Origin: CAIWHR01 sp963816925
Lineage (GTDB): Bacteria > Pseudomonadota > Gammaproteobacteria > Burkholderiales > Casimicrobiaceae
Direction of reading: 5' to 3'
NCBI GenBank assembly: GCA_963816925.1
Contig: CAWFMY010000018.1
Location: 62,001-126,000, forward strand
DNA length: 64,000 bases
Below are positions 20,634 to 30,198 of this stretch, piece by piece. The notes under the pieces were generated by a model. It made no database searches, was not told where the DNA came from, and saw only the letters and a list, made by a program, of their open reading frames with translations. Numbering within the stretch: the first letter of the stretch is position 1; every line of letters starts with the position of its first letter. Made by a program: the position numbers and the translations under genes.

Positions 20634-23194
20634 ATGGATCGTGAATTGAAACGGATCGGCATCATCGCGCAAGCGGCGACGACTCTCTTTGCCGCGGCAC
20701 TGGGGATCGCACCGGCCGCGGCGCAGACCGTCACGGGCGTGCTGGGCCAACCCAGCGCGACGACCACGATCAGCGGAAATCAGCTCCCGCCGCCGCCGCC
20801 GAAATTCGGTGGCGTGATCAAGGAGTCCGCCAAGGATTCCAAGCCCTGGTGGCCGCCGCGGGTCGTCCCGCCCAAGGGCGCACCGAACGTGCTGCTCATC
20901 ATGACCGACGATCAGGGCTACGGCGTCAGCGGCACGTTCGGCGGCGTGATCCCGACACCGGCACTGGACCGCGTCGCGAAGGCCGGGTTGCGCTACACCC
21001 ATTTCAACTCCACGGCGCTTTGCTCGCCGACGCGCGCGGCGCTGATCACGGGCCGCAACCATCACTCGGCGGGCTTCGGTGTGATCTCGGAGCTTTCCAC
21101 CGGTTACCCGGGCTACGACTCGATCATCGGCCCGGACAAGCGCGACCGTCGGCCGGATCCTGAGCGGCAACGGCTACGCCACTTCGTGGTTCGGCAAGAA
21201 CCACAACACGCCGGGCTTCCAGTACAGCACGGTCGGGCCCGTTCGAGCAGTGGCCGACGGGAATGGGGTTCGAGTATTTCTACGGCTTCATGGGCGGCGA
21301 AACCGACCAGTGGCAGCCGTATCTCGTTCAAGGGACACGACGCCAGATCTTCCCGTGGATCGGCAAGCCCGGCTACAACCTCACAACCGACCTCGCGGAC
21401 GAAGCGATCGCGCACATGCGCAGCCTCAACGCGGCCGCGCCGGACCAGCCGTTCTTCGTCTACTACGTGCCCGGGCGGCACTCACTCGCCCCATCAGCCG
21501 ACCAAAGAGTGGATCGAGAAATTCAAGGGCAAGTTCGACATGGGCTGGGAGAAACTGCGCGAGCGAGATTTTCGCCAACCAGAAGCGGCTGGGCGTGATC
21601 CCAGCCAATGCCAAGCTCACGCCGTGGCCGGCGGAGCTGCCGCGTATGCGGCGCGAAGCTGCCATGGGACTCGCTGTCGTCGAGAAAAAGAAACTCTATG
21701 CGCGCCAGGCCGAAGTATTCGCCGCCTATGCCGCCTATACCGACTACGAGATAGGCCGCGTGATCCAGTCGGTCGAGGACATGGGCAAGCTCGACAACAC
21801 GCTGATCATCTACATCGAGCGGCGACAACGGGACAAGCCCCGAAGGTACGCTCTCGGGCACGTTCAACCAGATGACCGCGTACAACGGCATCCTCGACGT
21901 TGCCGGAGCCCCTGCAGTTGCTGCATCTCGAGGACTGGGGCTCGGCGGCGACGTATCCGCACATGGCGGTCGCCTGGTCGTGGGCATTCGACACGCCGTT
22001 CAAGTGGACGAAGCAGGTCGCATCGCATTTTGGCGGAACGCGGCAGGGCCTGGCCATTTCGTGGCCGGGTCACATCAAGGATCCGGGCGGTGTCCGCAGC
22101 CAGTTCCATCACGTCATCGACATCGTGCCGACGATCCTCGAGGCGACGGGGATCAAGGCGCCGAGCGTGGTCGACGGCATCAAGCAGAAGCCGATTGAAG
22201 GCGTGAGCATGGTCTATACGTTCAATTCGCGCCAACGCGCCATCGACGCGCAAGACGCAGTATTTCGAGATGGCCGGCAATCGCGGCATCTAGCAGCGAC
22301 GGCTGGTACGCCGACACGCATCCGCCGGTGCCGCCGTGGCAGCTGAACGCCAAGTTCCCGGATATCGCCGACTACAAATGGGAGCTCTACAACCTCAACG
22401 ACGATTACTCGCAGGACAACGATCTCGCGGCGAAGATGCCCGACAAGCTGAAACAGATGCAGGCGCTGTTCCAGCAGGAGGCGGTCGAAGTACAACGTGC
22501 TGCCGATCGACAATTCACAGTTCCAGCGCGCGATCGCGCCGCGGCCGAGCGCCGTCGCGGGAAGAACCGTCTTCACCTACTCCGGCGAAAATCCCGGCAT
22601 CCCCACGGGCAACGCGCCCAGCATCCTGAACAAATCGTTCACGATCACGGCCGAGATCGAGGTTCCGAACGGCGGTGGGAGCGGAATGATCGTCACCGAC
22701 GGCGGCCGCTTCGGCGGCTATGGCCTGTTCCTGCTCAAGGGCAAGCCCGTCTTCGTCTACAACCTGCTCGATCTGAAGCGGACCCGCTGGGAAGGCGGCG
22801 TCGGGGCCGAGGACTGGCTGGGCGATTCACTCAAGCCGGGCAAGCACACGATCGAGTTCGACTTCACCTACGACGGCCCGGGCATCGCCAAGGGTGGAAC
22901 CGGCGTGATGAAGGTGGATGGCCGAGTTGCTCGCGACGGAAAAGCTCGAGCACACGATTCCGTTCCTGCTTCCGCCGGACGAGACCTTCGACGTGGGCGT
23001 CGACACTCGCACGCCGGTGGAATCGAGCTACGAAATTCCATTCCGCTTCAACGGCAAGATCGACAAGCTCACATTCAAGCTCGGTCCGTACGCAACTCTC
23101 GGCGGAGGAGCAGCGGAAGGTGACGGAACGCAATCGCCAGGGCGCGCGACTAGAATCGGCTCGAAACAGGCTGCGCAGCGGACGGACACCGTGA
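20634..23194 (+). CDS. Exported arylsulfatase (eleven +1 frameshifts)
   Basis: A type I sulfatase of 849 residues after repair. The signal peptide ends near PAAAQTV. Motifs: the metal site LLIMTDDQGYG, the formylglycine signature CSPTRAALITGRN (Cys is the modified residue), FGKNHNTPG, and the C-terminal concanavalin-like region with the DG.RFGGYGLFLLKG strand. Breaks lie near 21140, 21241, 21473, 21565, 21819, 21902, 22229, 22293, 22487, 22923 and 23092; every one is +1 and each is cured by dropping one G or C. It should hydrolyse sulfate esters in the periplasm. No formylglycine-generating enzyme gene is in the window. The stop overlaps the next start (GTGA). Confidence 0.8.
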
Positions 23195-23592
23195 GCGAAA
23201 CGAGCAACGACGGATTGCGGCGGACTCTCGCGTTCGCCGCAATCGCGGAAAGCGCCACCGGCCTCGCGCTGATGATCGATCCTGCGATCGTGGTACGCCT
23301 GTTGCTCGGTGCAGACATTGACGGCACCGGGACGCTGCTGGGCCGCTGTTTCGGCATCGCATTGCTCGCGCTTGGAGTGGCGTGCTGGCCGGGCCGCGCG
23401 CGCACGGAATTCAGCGTCCAGGCGTTTCACGCGATGCTGGCTTACAACGCGCTGATCGCGCTGTTTCTCGGCTATCTCGGGTTCGTCGCACATCTCGGCG
23501 GCGTGCTCTTGTGGCCCGCCGTCGCGCTGCACGCCGCGGTTGCGCTGCTGTTGATCTGGCTCCGAAGCAAGGAAAGGCCATCGAATGCGTAA
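23191..23592 (+). CDS. Small four-helix membrane protein of unknown function
   Basis: A 133-residue protein with about four hydrophobic segments (ALMIDPAIVVRLLLG, GIALLALGVACW, ALIALFLGYLGFV, VALHAAVALLLIWL). I cannot name a family. GTG 23191 overlaps the sulfatase stop by four bases, and its own stop overlaps the next ATG (ATGCGTAA), so it is translationally coupled on both sides and probably belongs to the sulfatase operon. Confidence 0.72.
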   Translation: MSETSNDGLRRTLAFAAIAESATGLALMIDPAIVVRLLLGADIDGTGTLLGRCFGIALLALGVACWPGRARTEFSVQAFHAMLAYNALIALFLGYLGFVAHLGGVLLWPAVALHAAVALLLIWLRSKERPSNA

Positions 23593-24008
23593 CGCCGTAG
23601 TCCTGCCTGATGTTCGCTGTGGCGCTGCGAGTTCGCGACGGCGGGGGCGCGATGGCGCAGACCGCAGGGGCCGGGGCGAAAGCGCCCGCGGTCGCCGAAA
23701 AACCCAGTCTCGACGTCCTGGAGGGCGCGTGGGTGCGCCCGGATGGCGGGTACCTGATCCTGATCAAGAAGGTCGGGCCGGACGGACAACTCGAGGCAAC
23801 GTACTTCAACCCGAACCCGCTTCCCTTCGCCAAGGCGCGCGCATCGCGCGACGGCGCTACGCTTCGTCTTTCGTTCGAGCTGCAGGCCGGCGGCTATAAC
23901 GGGTCGACCTATGAGCTCACCTACGAGCCCGCGAGCGACCGCCTCAAAGGGGTCTACTACCAGGCCGTCGCCAAGCAGAAGTTCGAGGTCTACTTCGTAC
24001 GCAAATGA
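23585..24008 (+). CDS. Exported lipocalin-like small protein (one frameshift)
   Basis: A protein of about 140 residues. The start at 23585 overlaps the previous stop and gives MRNAVVLP; dropping one base near 23612 joins it to MFAVALRV and the main body. The mature part reads LEGAWVRPDGGYLILIKK, LEATYFNPNPLPFAKAR and LKGVYYQAVAKQKFEVYF, a beta-rich pattern like small lipocalin-like envelope proteins. If the frameshift is real, ATG 23610 would give a 132-residue version without a clean signal peptide. Function is unknown; it closes the sulfatase gene run. Confidence 0.6.
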
Positions 24009-24161
24009 GGGGGTCAGCCCGGGGCGATGCCGTGGGCACGCGCCCGATCGCGACGTTTGCGCGATGACGCGACCCGACCGCGACCCGCGCGGGGGCTTGA
24101 TGGCGTGATCGCCGCCGGAGGTAGAATCGCCTCCGCATCGCCAATTCTTGCGGAGGACCGA

Positions 24162-25052
24162 ATGGACCGGATGAAAGCAGGCGATTTCCCTCCCGCTGTC
24201 CTGAAGCTGTTCGACGGCTACATCCACGGCCTGCTCGACCGTCGCGATTTTCTGGACCGCGCCGCGAAATATGCGGTCGGCGGCTTCACCGCGGCGGCCA
24301 TGCTGGAGGCACTGACGCCGAACTACGCGCTTGCGCAGCAGGTCGCGAAGGACGACAAGCGGATCAAGACCGAATACCTGACCTATCCGTCGCCGGAGGG
24401 CACGGGCACCATGCGCGGTTATTTCGCGCGGCCCGCGAACCCGGGCGGCAAGTTGCCGGGCGTGCTCGTCATCCACGAGAATCGTGGCCTCAATCCCTAT
24501 ATCGAGGATGTCGCGCGGCGTCTCGCCGTCGAGAACTTCGTCGCGTTCGCGCCCGACGCGCTGACGCCGCTCGGCGGCTACCCTGGCGACGACGAAAAGG
24601 GCGCGCAGCTTTTTTCGCAGCTCGACCCGAAAAAGCGCACCGAGGACCTGGTCGCCGCCTACGCGTTTCTGAAGTCGCGCCCGGAATGCTCCGGCAAGAT
24701 CGGCGCCGTTGGTTTCTGCTTTGGCGGGACCACCGTGAATGGATTTGCCGTGCGGCTGCCGGACCTCGCCGCGGCCGTGCCGTTCTACGGCGGTCAACCT
24801 GCCGCGGCGGATGTCGCGAAGATCAAAGCGCCGCTGCTGATCCACTACGCGGGGCTGGATGAGCGCATCAATGCCGGCTGGCCCGCGTACGAGGCGGCGC
24901 TCAAGACGAATGGCGTCAAGTACCAGATGTACATGTATCCCGGCACGAATCACGGCTTCCACAACGATACGACGCCGCGCTACGACGACGCCGCGGCCAA
25001 GCTCGCATGGTCGCGCACGCTGGCCTTTTTCAACGAAAACTTGCGCGGCTAG
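24162..25052 (+). CDS. Dienelactone hydrolase-family protein with Tat-type leader
   Basis: A 296-residue alpha/beta hydrolase. The N-terminus has a twin-arginine-like DRRDFLDRAAKY before a hydrophobic stretch ending ALAQQ, so export by Tat is likely, as in YghX-type homologues. The catalytic Cys sits in GAVGFCFGGT, the Asp in GLDERIN and the His in TNHGFHND. VIHENRGLNPYIEDVARR is a strong family signature. Natural substrate unknown. GGAGG precedes ATG 24162. Confidence 0.87.
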   Translation: MDRMKAGDFPPAVLKLFDGYIHGLLDRRDFLDRAAKYAVGGFTAAAMLEALTPNYALAQQVAKDDKRIKTEYLTYPSPEGTGTMRGYFARPANPGGKLPGVLVIHENRGLNPYIEDVARRLAVENFVAFAPDALTPLGGYPGDDEKGAQLFSQLDPKKRTEDLVAAYAFLKSRPECSGKIGAVGFCFGGTTVNGFAVRLPDLAAAVPFYGGQPAAADVAKIKAPLLIHYAGLDERINAGWPAYEAALKTNGVKYQMYMYPGTNHGFHNDTTPRYDDAAAKLAWSRTLAFFNENLRG

Positions 25053-25126
25053 GCGCGCAGGAATCCACGGCGGGGGTCTCGCGCATCCAATTGCTTTCCG
25101 ACCCCGCCAACCGCCAGGAGTCCGCC

Positions 25127-25888
25127 ATGCCAGCCGCCCGCCTTTTCCGGCATTCGCCGATGGTCTTTGCGCTGACCGCATTGATTGCAATGCTTGCGGG
25201 ACCCGCGGTTGCAACGGATACCGGCAACGGCCGAATCGTCGGCTCCGGGGTCGCCAAGTCCGAGACGCGGGCGGTGAGCGGCTTCCACGGCGTCGCCCTG
25301 GCCGTGGACGCGAAGCTGGAGCTCCGCCAGGGCGGCGGCGAGGGCCTGTCGATCACCGGCGACGACAACATCGTTCCGCTTATCGAAACCGTCGTCGAGG
25401 ATGGCATCCTTCATATTCGCTGGCCGAAAGACCGCAACCTCGCGACCCGTTACAAGGAGCTCGTCATCGTGGTCGATGCGCGAACCATCGACCGCCTCGC
25501 GGTCGCGGGATCGGGCGAGCTCCGCGCCGAGCGTCTCAAGGCGGGCGACCTGCGAACACGCCTTGCCGGCGCGGGCCGCATCGACATCGGCGCGCTGGAA
25601 GCCAATGCGGTGCGCGCCAGCATCGACGGCAGCGGAAACATGAGGGTGGCCGGTCGCGCGGAGTCGCTCGATGTTTCCATTGCCGGCTCCGGGAACGCCA
25701 CCGCGACGAAGCTCGAATCGCGCCGCGCCAGGGTTTCCGTCGCGGGATCGGGGACCGCCACCGTGTGGGCCACGGAAACACTGAATGCCAGCGTGGCGGG
25801 ATCGGGCGACGTCAGGTACGTCGGCAAGCCGCAAGTCACCATGTCGGTGGCTGGCTCGGGCACCGTCAAGCCCGAGACGCGGGTGTGA
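25127..25888 (+). CDS. DUF2807 (head GIN domain) exported beta-solenoid protein
   Basis: A 253-residue exported protein. After a signal peptide (cleavage near AVATD) comes a beta-helical auto-transporter-adhesin-like head, with repeated V-A/S-G-S-G turns (AVAGSGELR, SIAGSGNAT, SVAGSGTAT, SVAGSGDVR, SVAGSGTVK) spaced about 18-20 residues. This is the DUF2807/head-GIN pattern. No enzymatic role is known for the family. AGGAG precedes ATG 25127. Repeat copy C starts at the stop codon. Confidence 0.85.
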   Translation: MPAARLFRHSPMVFALTALIAMLAGPAVATDTGNGRIVGSGVAKSETRAVSGFHGVALAVDAKLELRQGGGEGLSITGDDNIVPLIETVVEDGILHIRWPKDRNLATRYKELVIVVDARTIDRLAVAGSGELRAERLKAGDLRTRLAGAGRIDIGALEANAVRASIDGSGNMRVAGRAESLDVSIAGSGNATATKLESRRARVSVAGSGTATVWATETLNASVAGSGDVRYVGKPQVTMSVAGSGTVKPETRV

Positions 25889-25963
25889 TGAGCGCCGCAG
25901 GGCCGCCCCAAGGCGCTCGCCCCCGTGGGGGGAAGCGGCGCGAAGCGACGCCTCGGGGGGACC
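25889..25963 (+). repeat. Mosaic intergenic repeat, copy C
   Basis: TGAGCGCCGCAGGGCCGCCC at 25889 repeats the first module of copy B. It is followed by a GC-rich palindromic tract with GTGGGGGGAAGCGGCGCGAA and CTCGGGGGG. This element sits directly behind the DUF2807 stop and overlaps the proposed start region of the next gene. Confidence 0.7.
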
Positions 25964-26899
25964 TTACAAGCGCCCCGCCCGACGCCGCAGTGGCCCGCGT
26001 TGCCGCTTGCGTCGTGGCGCGACACGTACGCGACCCTTCACATGTGGACGCAGATCGTGGGCAAGACGCGCCTCGCCCTCGCGCCCATGGAAAACCATTG
26101 GTGGCAGGTGCCGCTGTACGTGACGCCGCGCGGGCTCACGACGTCGGCGATGCCATGGGGTCCGCGCAGCATCGAGGTCGAGTTCGATTTTCTCGACCAC
26201 CGGCTGGCGATCCGTGCGAGCGACGGTGGCGTGCAGGGATTCGCCCTGGAAGCTTGCTCGGTCGCCGACTTCTTCGCGCGCTACCTCGACGCGTTGCGCT
26301 CGCTTGGCGTCGCGCCGGCATTGATGGCGCGGCCGGTCGAGGTCGCAACCGCGATCCCGTTCGCCGACGATCGCCAGCACGCCTCTTACGATGCCGCCGC
26401 CGCGCATCGCTGCTGGCGGATTCTCGCTCAGTCCGACCGCGTGATGAAGCGGTTTCGCGGGCGCTTTCTCGGCAAGCAGAGTCCCGTCCATTTCTTCTGG
26501 GGCAGCTTCGACCTGGCCGCGACGCGCTTCTCCGGCCGCCGCGCGCCGCGCCATCCCGGCGGCGCGCCGAACTGCCCCGATTACGTCATGGTCGAGGCCT
26601 ATTCGCACGAGTGCGCGAGTTGCGGCTTCTGGCCCGGCGGCGGCGCGATCGACGAACCCGCGTTCTACGCCTACGCTTATCCCGAGCCCGCGGGTTACGC
26701 CGAACGCAGCGCCGGCACGAGCGGCGCGTATTACGACCGCAACGCGCGCGAGTTCATCCTGCCCTACGAAACCGTTCGCACCGCCCGCGATCCCGATCAG
26801 TCGTTGCTCGATTTCCTGCAGGCGACTTACGACGCGGCCGCCGACTGCGCTGGCTGGGATCGCGCCGCGCTGGATCGTCCGCAGGCGGAATGGCCATAG
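25925..26899 (+). CDS. DUF5996-family protein
   Basis: A protein of up to 324 residues closely matching the DUF5996 pattern: WRDTYATLHMWTQIVGKTR, NHWWQVPLYVTPRGLTT, VEFDFLDHRLAIRASDG, GKQSPVHFFWGSFDLAATRF and VEAYSHECASCGFWPGG. It has no signal peptide; function is unknown. The start is uncertain. GTG 25925 lies inside repeat copy C and gives a low-complexity leader, while the conserved part begins only at ~25994; TTG 26000 would be slightly too short. The stop precedes the AmpG-like gene by 19 bases. Confidence 0.8.
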   Translation: MGGSGAKRRLGGTLQAPRPTPQWPALPLASWRDTYATLHMWTQIVGKTRLALAPMENHWWQVPLYVTPRGLTTSAMPWGPRSIEVEFDFLDHRLAIRASDGGVQGFALEACSVADFFARYLDALRSLGVAPALMARPVEVATAIPFADDRQHASYDAAAAHRCWRILAQSDRVMKRFRGRFLGKQSPVHFFWGSFDLAATRFSGRRAPRHPGGAPNCPDYVMVEAYSHECASCGFWPGGGAIDEPAFYAYAYPEPAGYAERSAGTSGAYYDRNAREFILPYETVRTARDPDQSLLDFLQATYDAAADCAGWDRAALDRPQAEWP

Positions 26900-26918
26900 A
26901 GCGCACACGCGCGGACTC

Positions 26919-28137
26919 ATGACAACGCCCGCGCGCAATTCCCATCCGATCGTCTACCTGTTCCTGATCGCGCCGTTCGGGGCGATGGGCGGGTATCTCT
27001 CCGTGGCGATCGGGTATCAACTGACGCAGGCGGGCGTGAGCGTGGGCGACGTCGCAGCGCTCGTCGCGGCCAGCTACATTCCGCAGACCTGGAAATTTCT
27101 CTGGGCACCCGTCGTCGACACGACGCTGTCGCGCAAACGCTGGTATGCGCTCGCGGGCGTGGTGACCGCGCTCGGGGTTCTGGCGATGGGGATCGTGCCG
27201 TCCGATGCCAGGTCGCTGCCGCTGATGTATGTCGCGGTGCTGGCGGCGAGCACGGCCACGACGTTTCTCGCGATGGCGGCCGAGAGCCTGCTCGTCTACA
27301 ACTCGTCTCCGCACCAGAAGGGGCGCGCAAGCGGGTGGTTCCAGGCCGGGCAATCTTGGCGGCTACGGCCTCGGTGGCGGCGCCGGGCTCTGGCTCGCCG
27401 AGACGCTGCCCGATCCGTGGATGGCCGGTGCCGCGCTCGCCGTCGCGTGCGCGTTGTGCATCGCGGCGCTGCGCTTCGTGCCGGAGCCGCCCCGGTTTCC
27501 GCGCACCGGCCATTACGGTCGCGTGCTGATCGACGTTCTGCGGGACCTCTGGCAGGTGACGCGATCGCGCGCAGGCTTTCTCGCACTGCTCATCTGCTTT
27601 CTTCCCATCGGGTCCGGCGCCGCGTCGAACCTGTGGGCCGCCGTGGCCGACGACTGGCACGCCACCGCGAACACGGTCGCGCTGGTGACCGGCGTGTTCA
27701 GCGGCATCGTCTCGGCGATCGGCTGTCTCGCGGGCGGCTATGGCAGCGATCGCCTGGACCGGAAGACCGCTTACGCGCTGTATGGCCTCATGATGGCGAT
27801 GTGCGCGGTCGCAATGGCGTTCGCGCCGCGCACCGAGTCGATGTACGTCGTGTTCACGCTCGTCTACGCGTTCATCCAGGGACTCACGTACGCGGGCTTC
27901 ACGGCCGTCGTGCTGGAAGCGATAGGCCACGGGGCGGCCGCCACGAAATACAACGTGTTCGCCTCGCTATCGAACATGCCGATCGCCTACATGACGGTCG
28001 TCGACGGCTGGGCGCACGAACGCTGGGGCGCCGCCGGGCTGCTCAATGTCGAGGCCGCGATCGGCGTTGTCGGCGTTGTCGTGTTCGTGGCGATCGCCAT
28101 GGCCACGAAACGCCGGCCCGCGGCGGCATCGATCTGA
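26919..28137 (+). CDS. AmpG-like MFS transporter (one frameshift)
   Basis: A 405-residue major facilitator protein after removing one G near 27350 (GWFQAG joined to NLGGYGLGGG). About twelve hydrophobic segments are visible, with loops SYIPQTWKFLWAPVVD and GSDRLDRKTAYALYG typical of the AmpG/SLC33-like subfamily. AmpG imports anhydromuropeptides, but many members of this subfamily have unknown cargo. It converges with the agmatinase-family gene. Confidence 0.78.
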
Positions 28138-29213
28138 CGCGCGCTACCATCGCGCGGCTTCGCCGGTCGCCGCTTCGGGTTGGCGGCGACCAGGCAAAGC
28201 TCGGTGAAGAGCATCTGCGCGCCGATCTGCGCGGTGTTGGTGGTGGCATCGTATTGCGGCGCCACTTCGACGACGTCGCCGCCGACGATGTCGAGGCCGG
28301 CAAGGCCGCGCACGATGGCGAGCGCCTCGCGCGGCGTGAGACCGCCGACTTCCGGCGTGCCGGTGCCGGGCGCGAAGGCCGGATCGATCCCGTCGACGTC
28401 GAAGGTCACGTAGGTCGGACCGTCGCCGACGACGTCGCGCGCCTTCGCGACGACGGCGTCGATGCCCATTTCGGCCACGTCTTCGGCGTGCAGCACCGTC
28501 ATGCCGGATTCGTACGAGAATTCCCACAGGAACTCGGCGCCGCCGCGAATGCCGATCTGGATCGAGCGCTCGGGATCGAGCACGCCGTCGAGGACCGCCT
28601 GGCGGAACGGCCCGCCGTGATGGAATTTCGAGCCTTCGAATTCGCCGGCGGAATCGCAGTGCGCGTCGATGTGCACCATCCCGACCGGCCGCTCGTGCCC
28701 CAGCGCCTTCAGGATCGGGTAGGTGACCGAATGGTCGCCGCCCACCGCCAGCGCAATCACGTTCGCGGCGCGCAGCCGGCGGAAGAACGCCTCGATGTCG
28801 GCGATGCACTGCGGAAGCGAGAACCGGCTCGCCATCGGCACGTCGCCGATGTCGGCGACCTTCAGCATCGCCCATCGGCGCCATCTTCAGCACGTGCTCG
28901 TAGGGGCCGATGCGCTCGACGCCGCGCACCGCGCGCGGGCCGAGGCGCGCGCCCGCCCGGTTGGTGACGCCGAGGTCCATCGGCACGCCGACCAGCGCGA
29001 CGTCGATGTCGCCGAATTCGCCGGCCCCGGCCGCCGCCGGGCGTCATCATCGGCGCGCCCAGAAACGTCGCCACGCCGGCGAACGGCCATTTGCGCTTGT
29101 CGGCATCGGCGAACACGCGTCGCCGCGACCGCGGCGAACGCCGGGTCGAAGATGTCGCCGCCCTTGGCATTCGCGTACTTCTTGCGCAAGGCGTCGAGCT
29201 TGGCCGGATTCAT
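27987..29213 (-). CDS. speB: Agmatinase/arginase-family ureohydrolase (three frameshifts)
   Basis: A ureohydrolase with the binuclear Mn site motifs GGDHSVTYP, DAHCDSAG and FDVDGIDPAFAPGTG. The likely activity is agmatine to putrescine plus urea, though guanidino-acid hydrolases share these motifs. Breaks near 29120, 29039 and 28867 are each one extra base. ATG 29213 gives MNPAKLDALRKKY. The C-terminus is unclear: homologues of ~360 residues would end near 28130, whereas the frame stays open to 27987 and overlaps the AmpG-like gene by 150 bases. A lost stop from one more indel is likely. Polyamine transport genes at 12-18 kb give a metabolic context. Confidence 0.78.
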
Positions 29214-29279
29214 GAGGGTGCGGTCAATTGGCGTCGGCAAAAGGATTGCACGGCGACGCCCCGCGCGGCAAGGAAAAGA

Positions 29280-29802
29280 TCAACCGCCGCCCATCGGCGA
29301 TTTCTTGACGAGCGCGACCAGCTGATCGAGCGCCTTGCCCCAGCCGTCGTGGAAGCCCATCGCCTCGTGCTTCTTGCGTCCCTCGGCGTCGCCATGGACG
29401 ACGAGGGCCGTGTACCGGGTCCCGCTTCCGTGCGGGCTCGAGCGAAATGACCGCCGTGAACGAAAACACCTCGCCGGGACACGCCGGGTTCCCGATCGCC
29501 GGACGGAAGCCGGGCAGCAACGCGTTGGTCCAGGCGAGCCGCTCGTTCGGCACGATTTCGAGATAGCAGCCGACATTGGGAAATTCCTGCCCCTCCGGGG
29601 AGCGCATGACGGTGCGGAAGATGCCGCCGGGCCGCAGGTCGATCTCGCAATCGATCGTCGTCCACGGCGCGGGCGTGAACCACTTCTTGATGTGCGCCGG
29701 CGTCGTCCACGCCTTCCAGACGAGTTCCCTCGGCACGTCGACAACGCGCTCGAAGACGAGGTCGAGAACGGGATCCGGTTCGAAATTCTTCGTGCGGGTC
29801 AT
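29280..29802 (-). CDS. SRPBCC/AHSA1-family protein (one frameshift)
   Basis: A 173-residue START-like (AHSA1) domain protein after dropping one base near 29433. Key segments: FERVVDVPRELVWKAWTTPAHIKKWF, LRPGGIFRTVMRSPEGQEF and the end GFHDGWGKALDQLVALV. Such proteins often follow an ArsR-type regulator, as here, where the regulator's stop overlaps this ATG (ATGA). They bind hydrophobic ligands; a specific role is unknown. AAGGAG precedes ATG 29802. Confidence 0.82.
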
Positions 29803-30137
29803 CGTCGTTGCTCCTTGAGGTGTCGACGAGGTAGTCGTCGAGCTGATCGAGGCGGCGCTCCCAGTGCGCGCGCTGCTTTTCCATCCAGCGTTCGGCGGCC
29901 GCGAGCGGTCGCGGCGCGAGTCGGCAGGTCCGCACCCGTCCGGACTTTGCGCGACGTGACGAGGCCGCACCCCTCCAGCACGTCGAGGTGCTGCGAGAAC
30001 GAGGGCAGCGCCATGCGAACGGCTGCGCGAGCTCGCTCACCGACGCCGGGCCCGGCAAAGCCGTTCGACGACCGCCCGGCGGGTCGGGTCCGCCAGCGCG
30101 TGGAAGACGTCGTCGAGCTGCCGTGATAGTTAGGCAT
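29799..30137 (-). CDS. ArsR-family transcriptional regulator (heavily frameshifted)
   Basis: A winged-helix repressor of about 113 residues after repair. Pieces in three frames line up: LDDVFHALADPTRRAVVERL, GPASVSELAQPF, MALPSFSQHLDVLEGCGLV, GRVRTCRLAP and LAAAERWMEKQRAHWERRLD, ending LKEQRR. This is the standard ArsR subfamily paired with SRPBCC proteins. Unlike other genes here, four of the five breaks (roughly 30118, 30078, 30048 and 29823) need a missing base; only one, near 29942, is an extra base. It may be a true pseudogene or a poorly resolved stretch. Confidence 0.65.
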   Translation of the reverse strand: MPNYHGSSTTSSTRWRTRPAGRSSNGFAGPGVGERARAAVRMALPSFSQHLDVLEGCGLVTSRKVRTGADLPTRAATARGRRTLDGKAARALGAPPRSARRLPRRHLKEQRR

Positions 30138-30198
30138 TTGCCTAACTATATGCCCGGCATGCGCCGCCGTCAATGCCCTTCTGCCGGCGCGGGACGAC

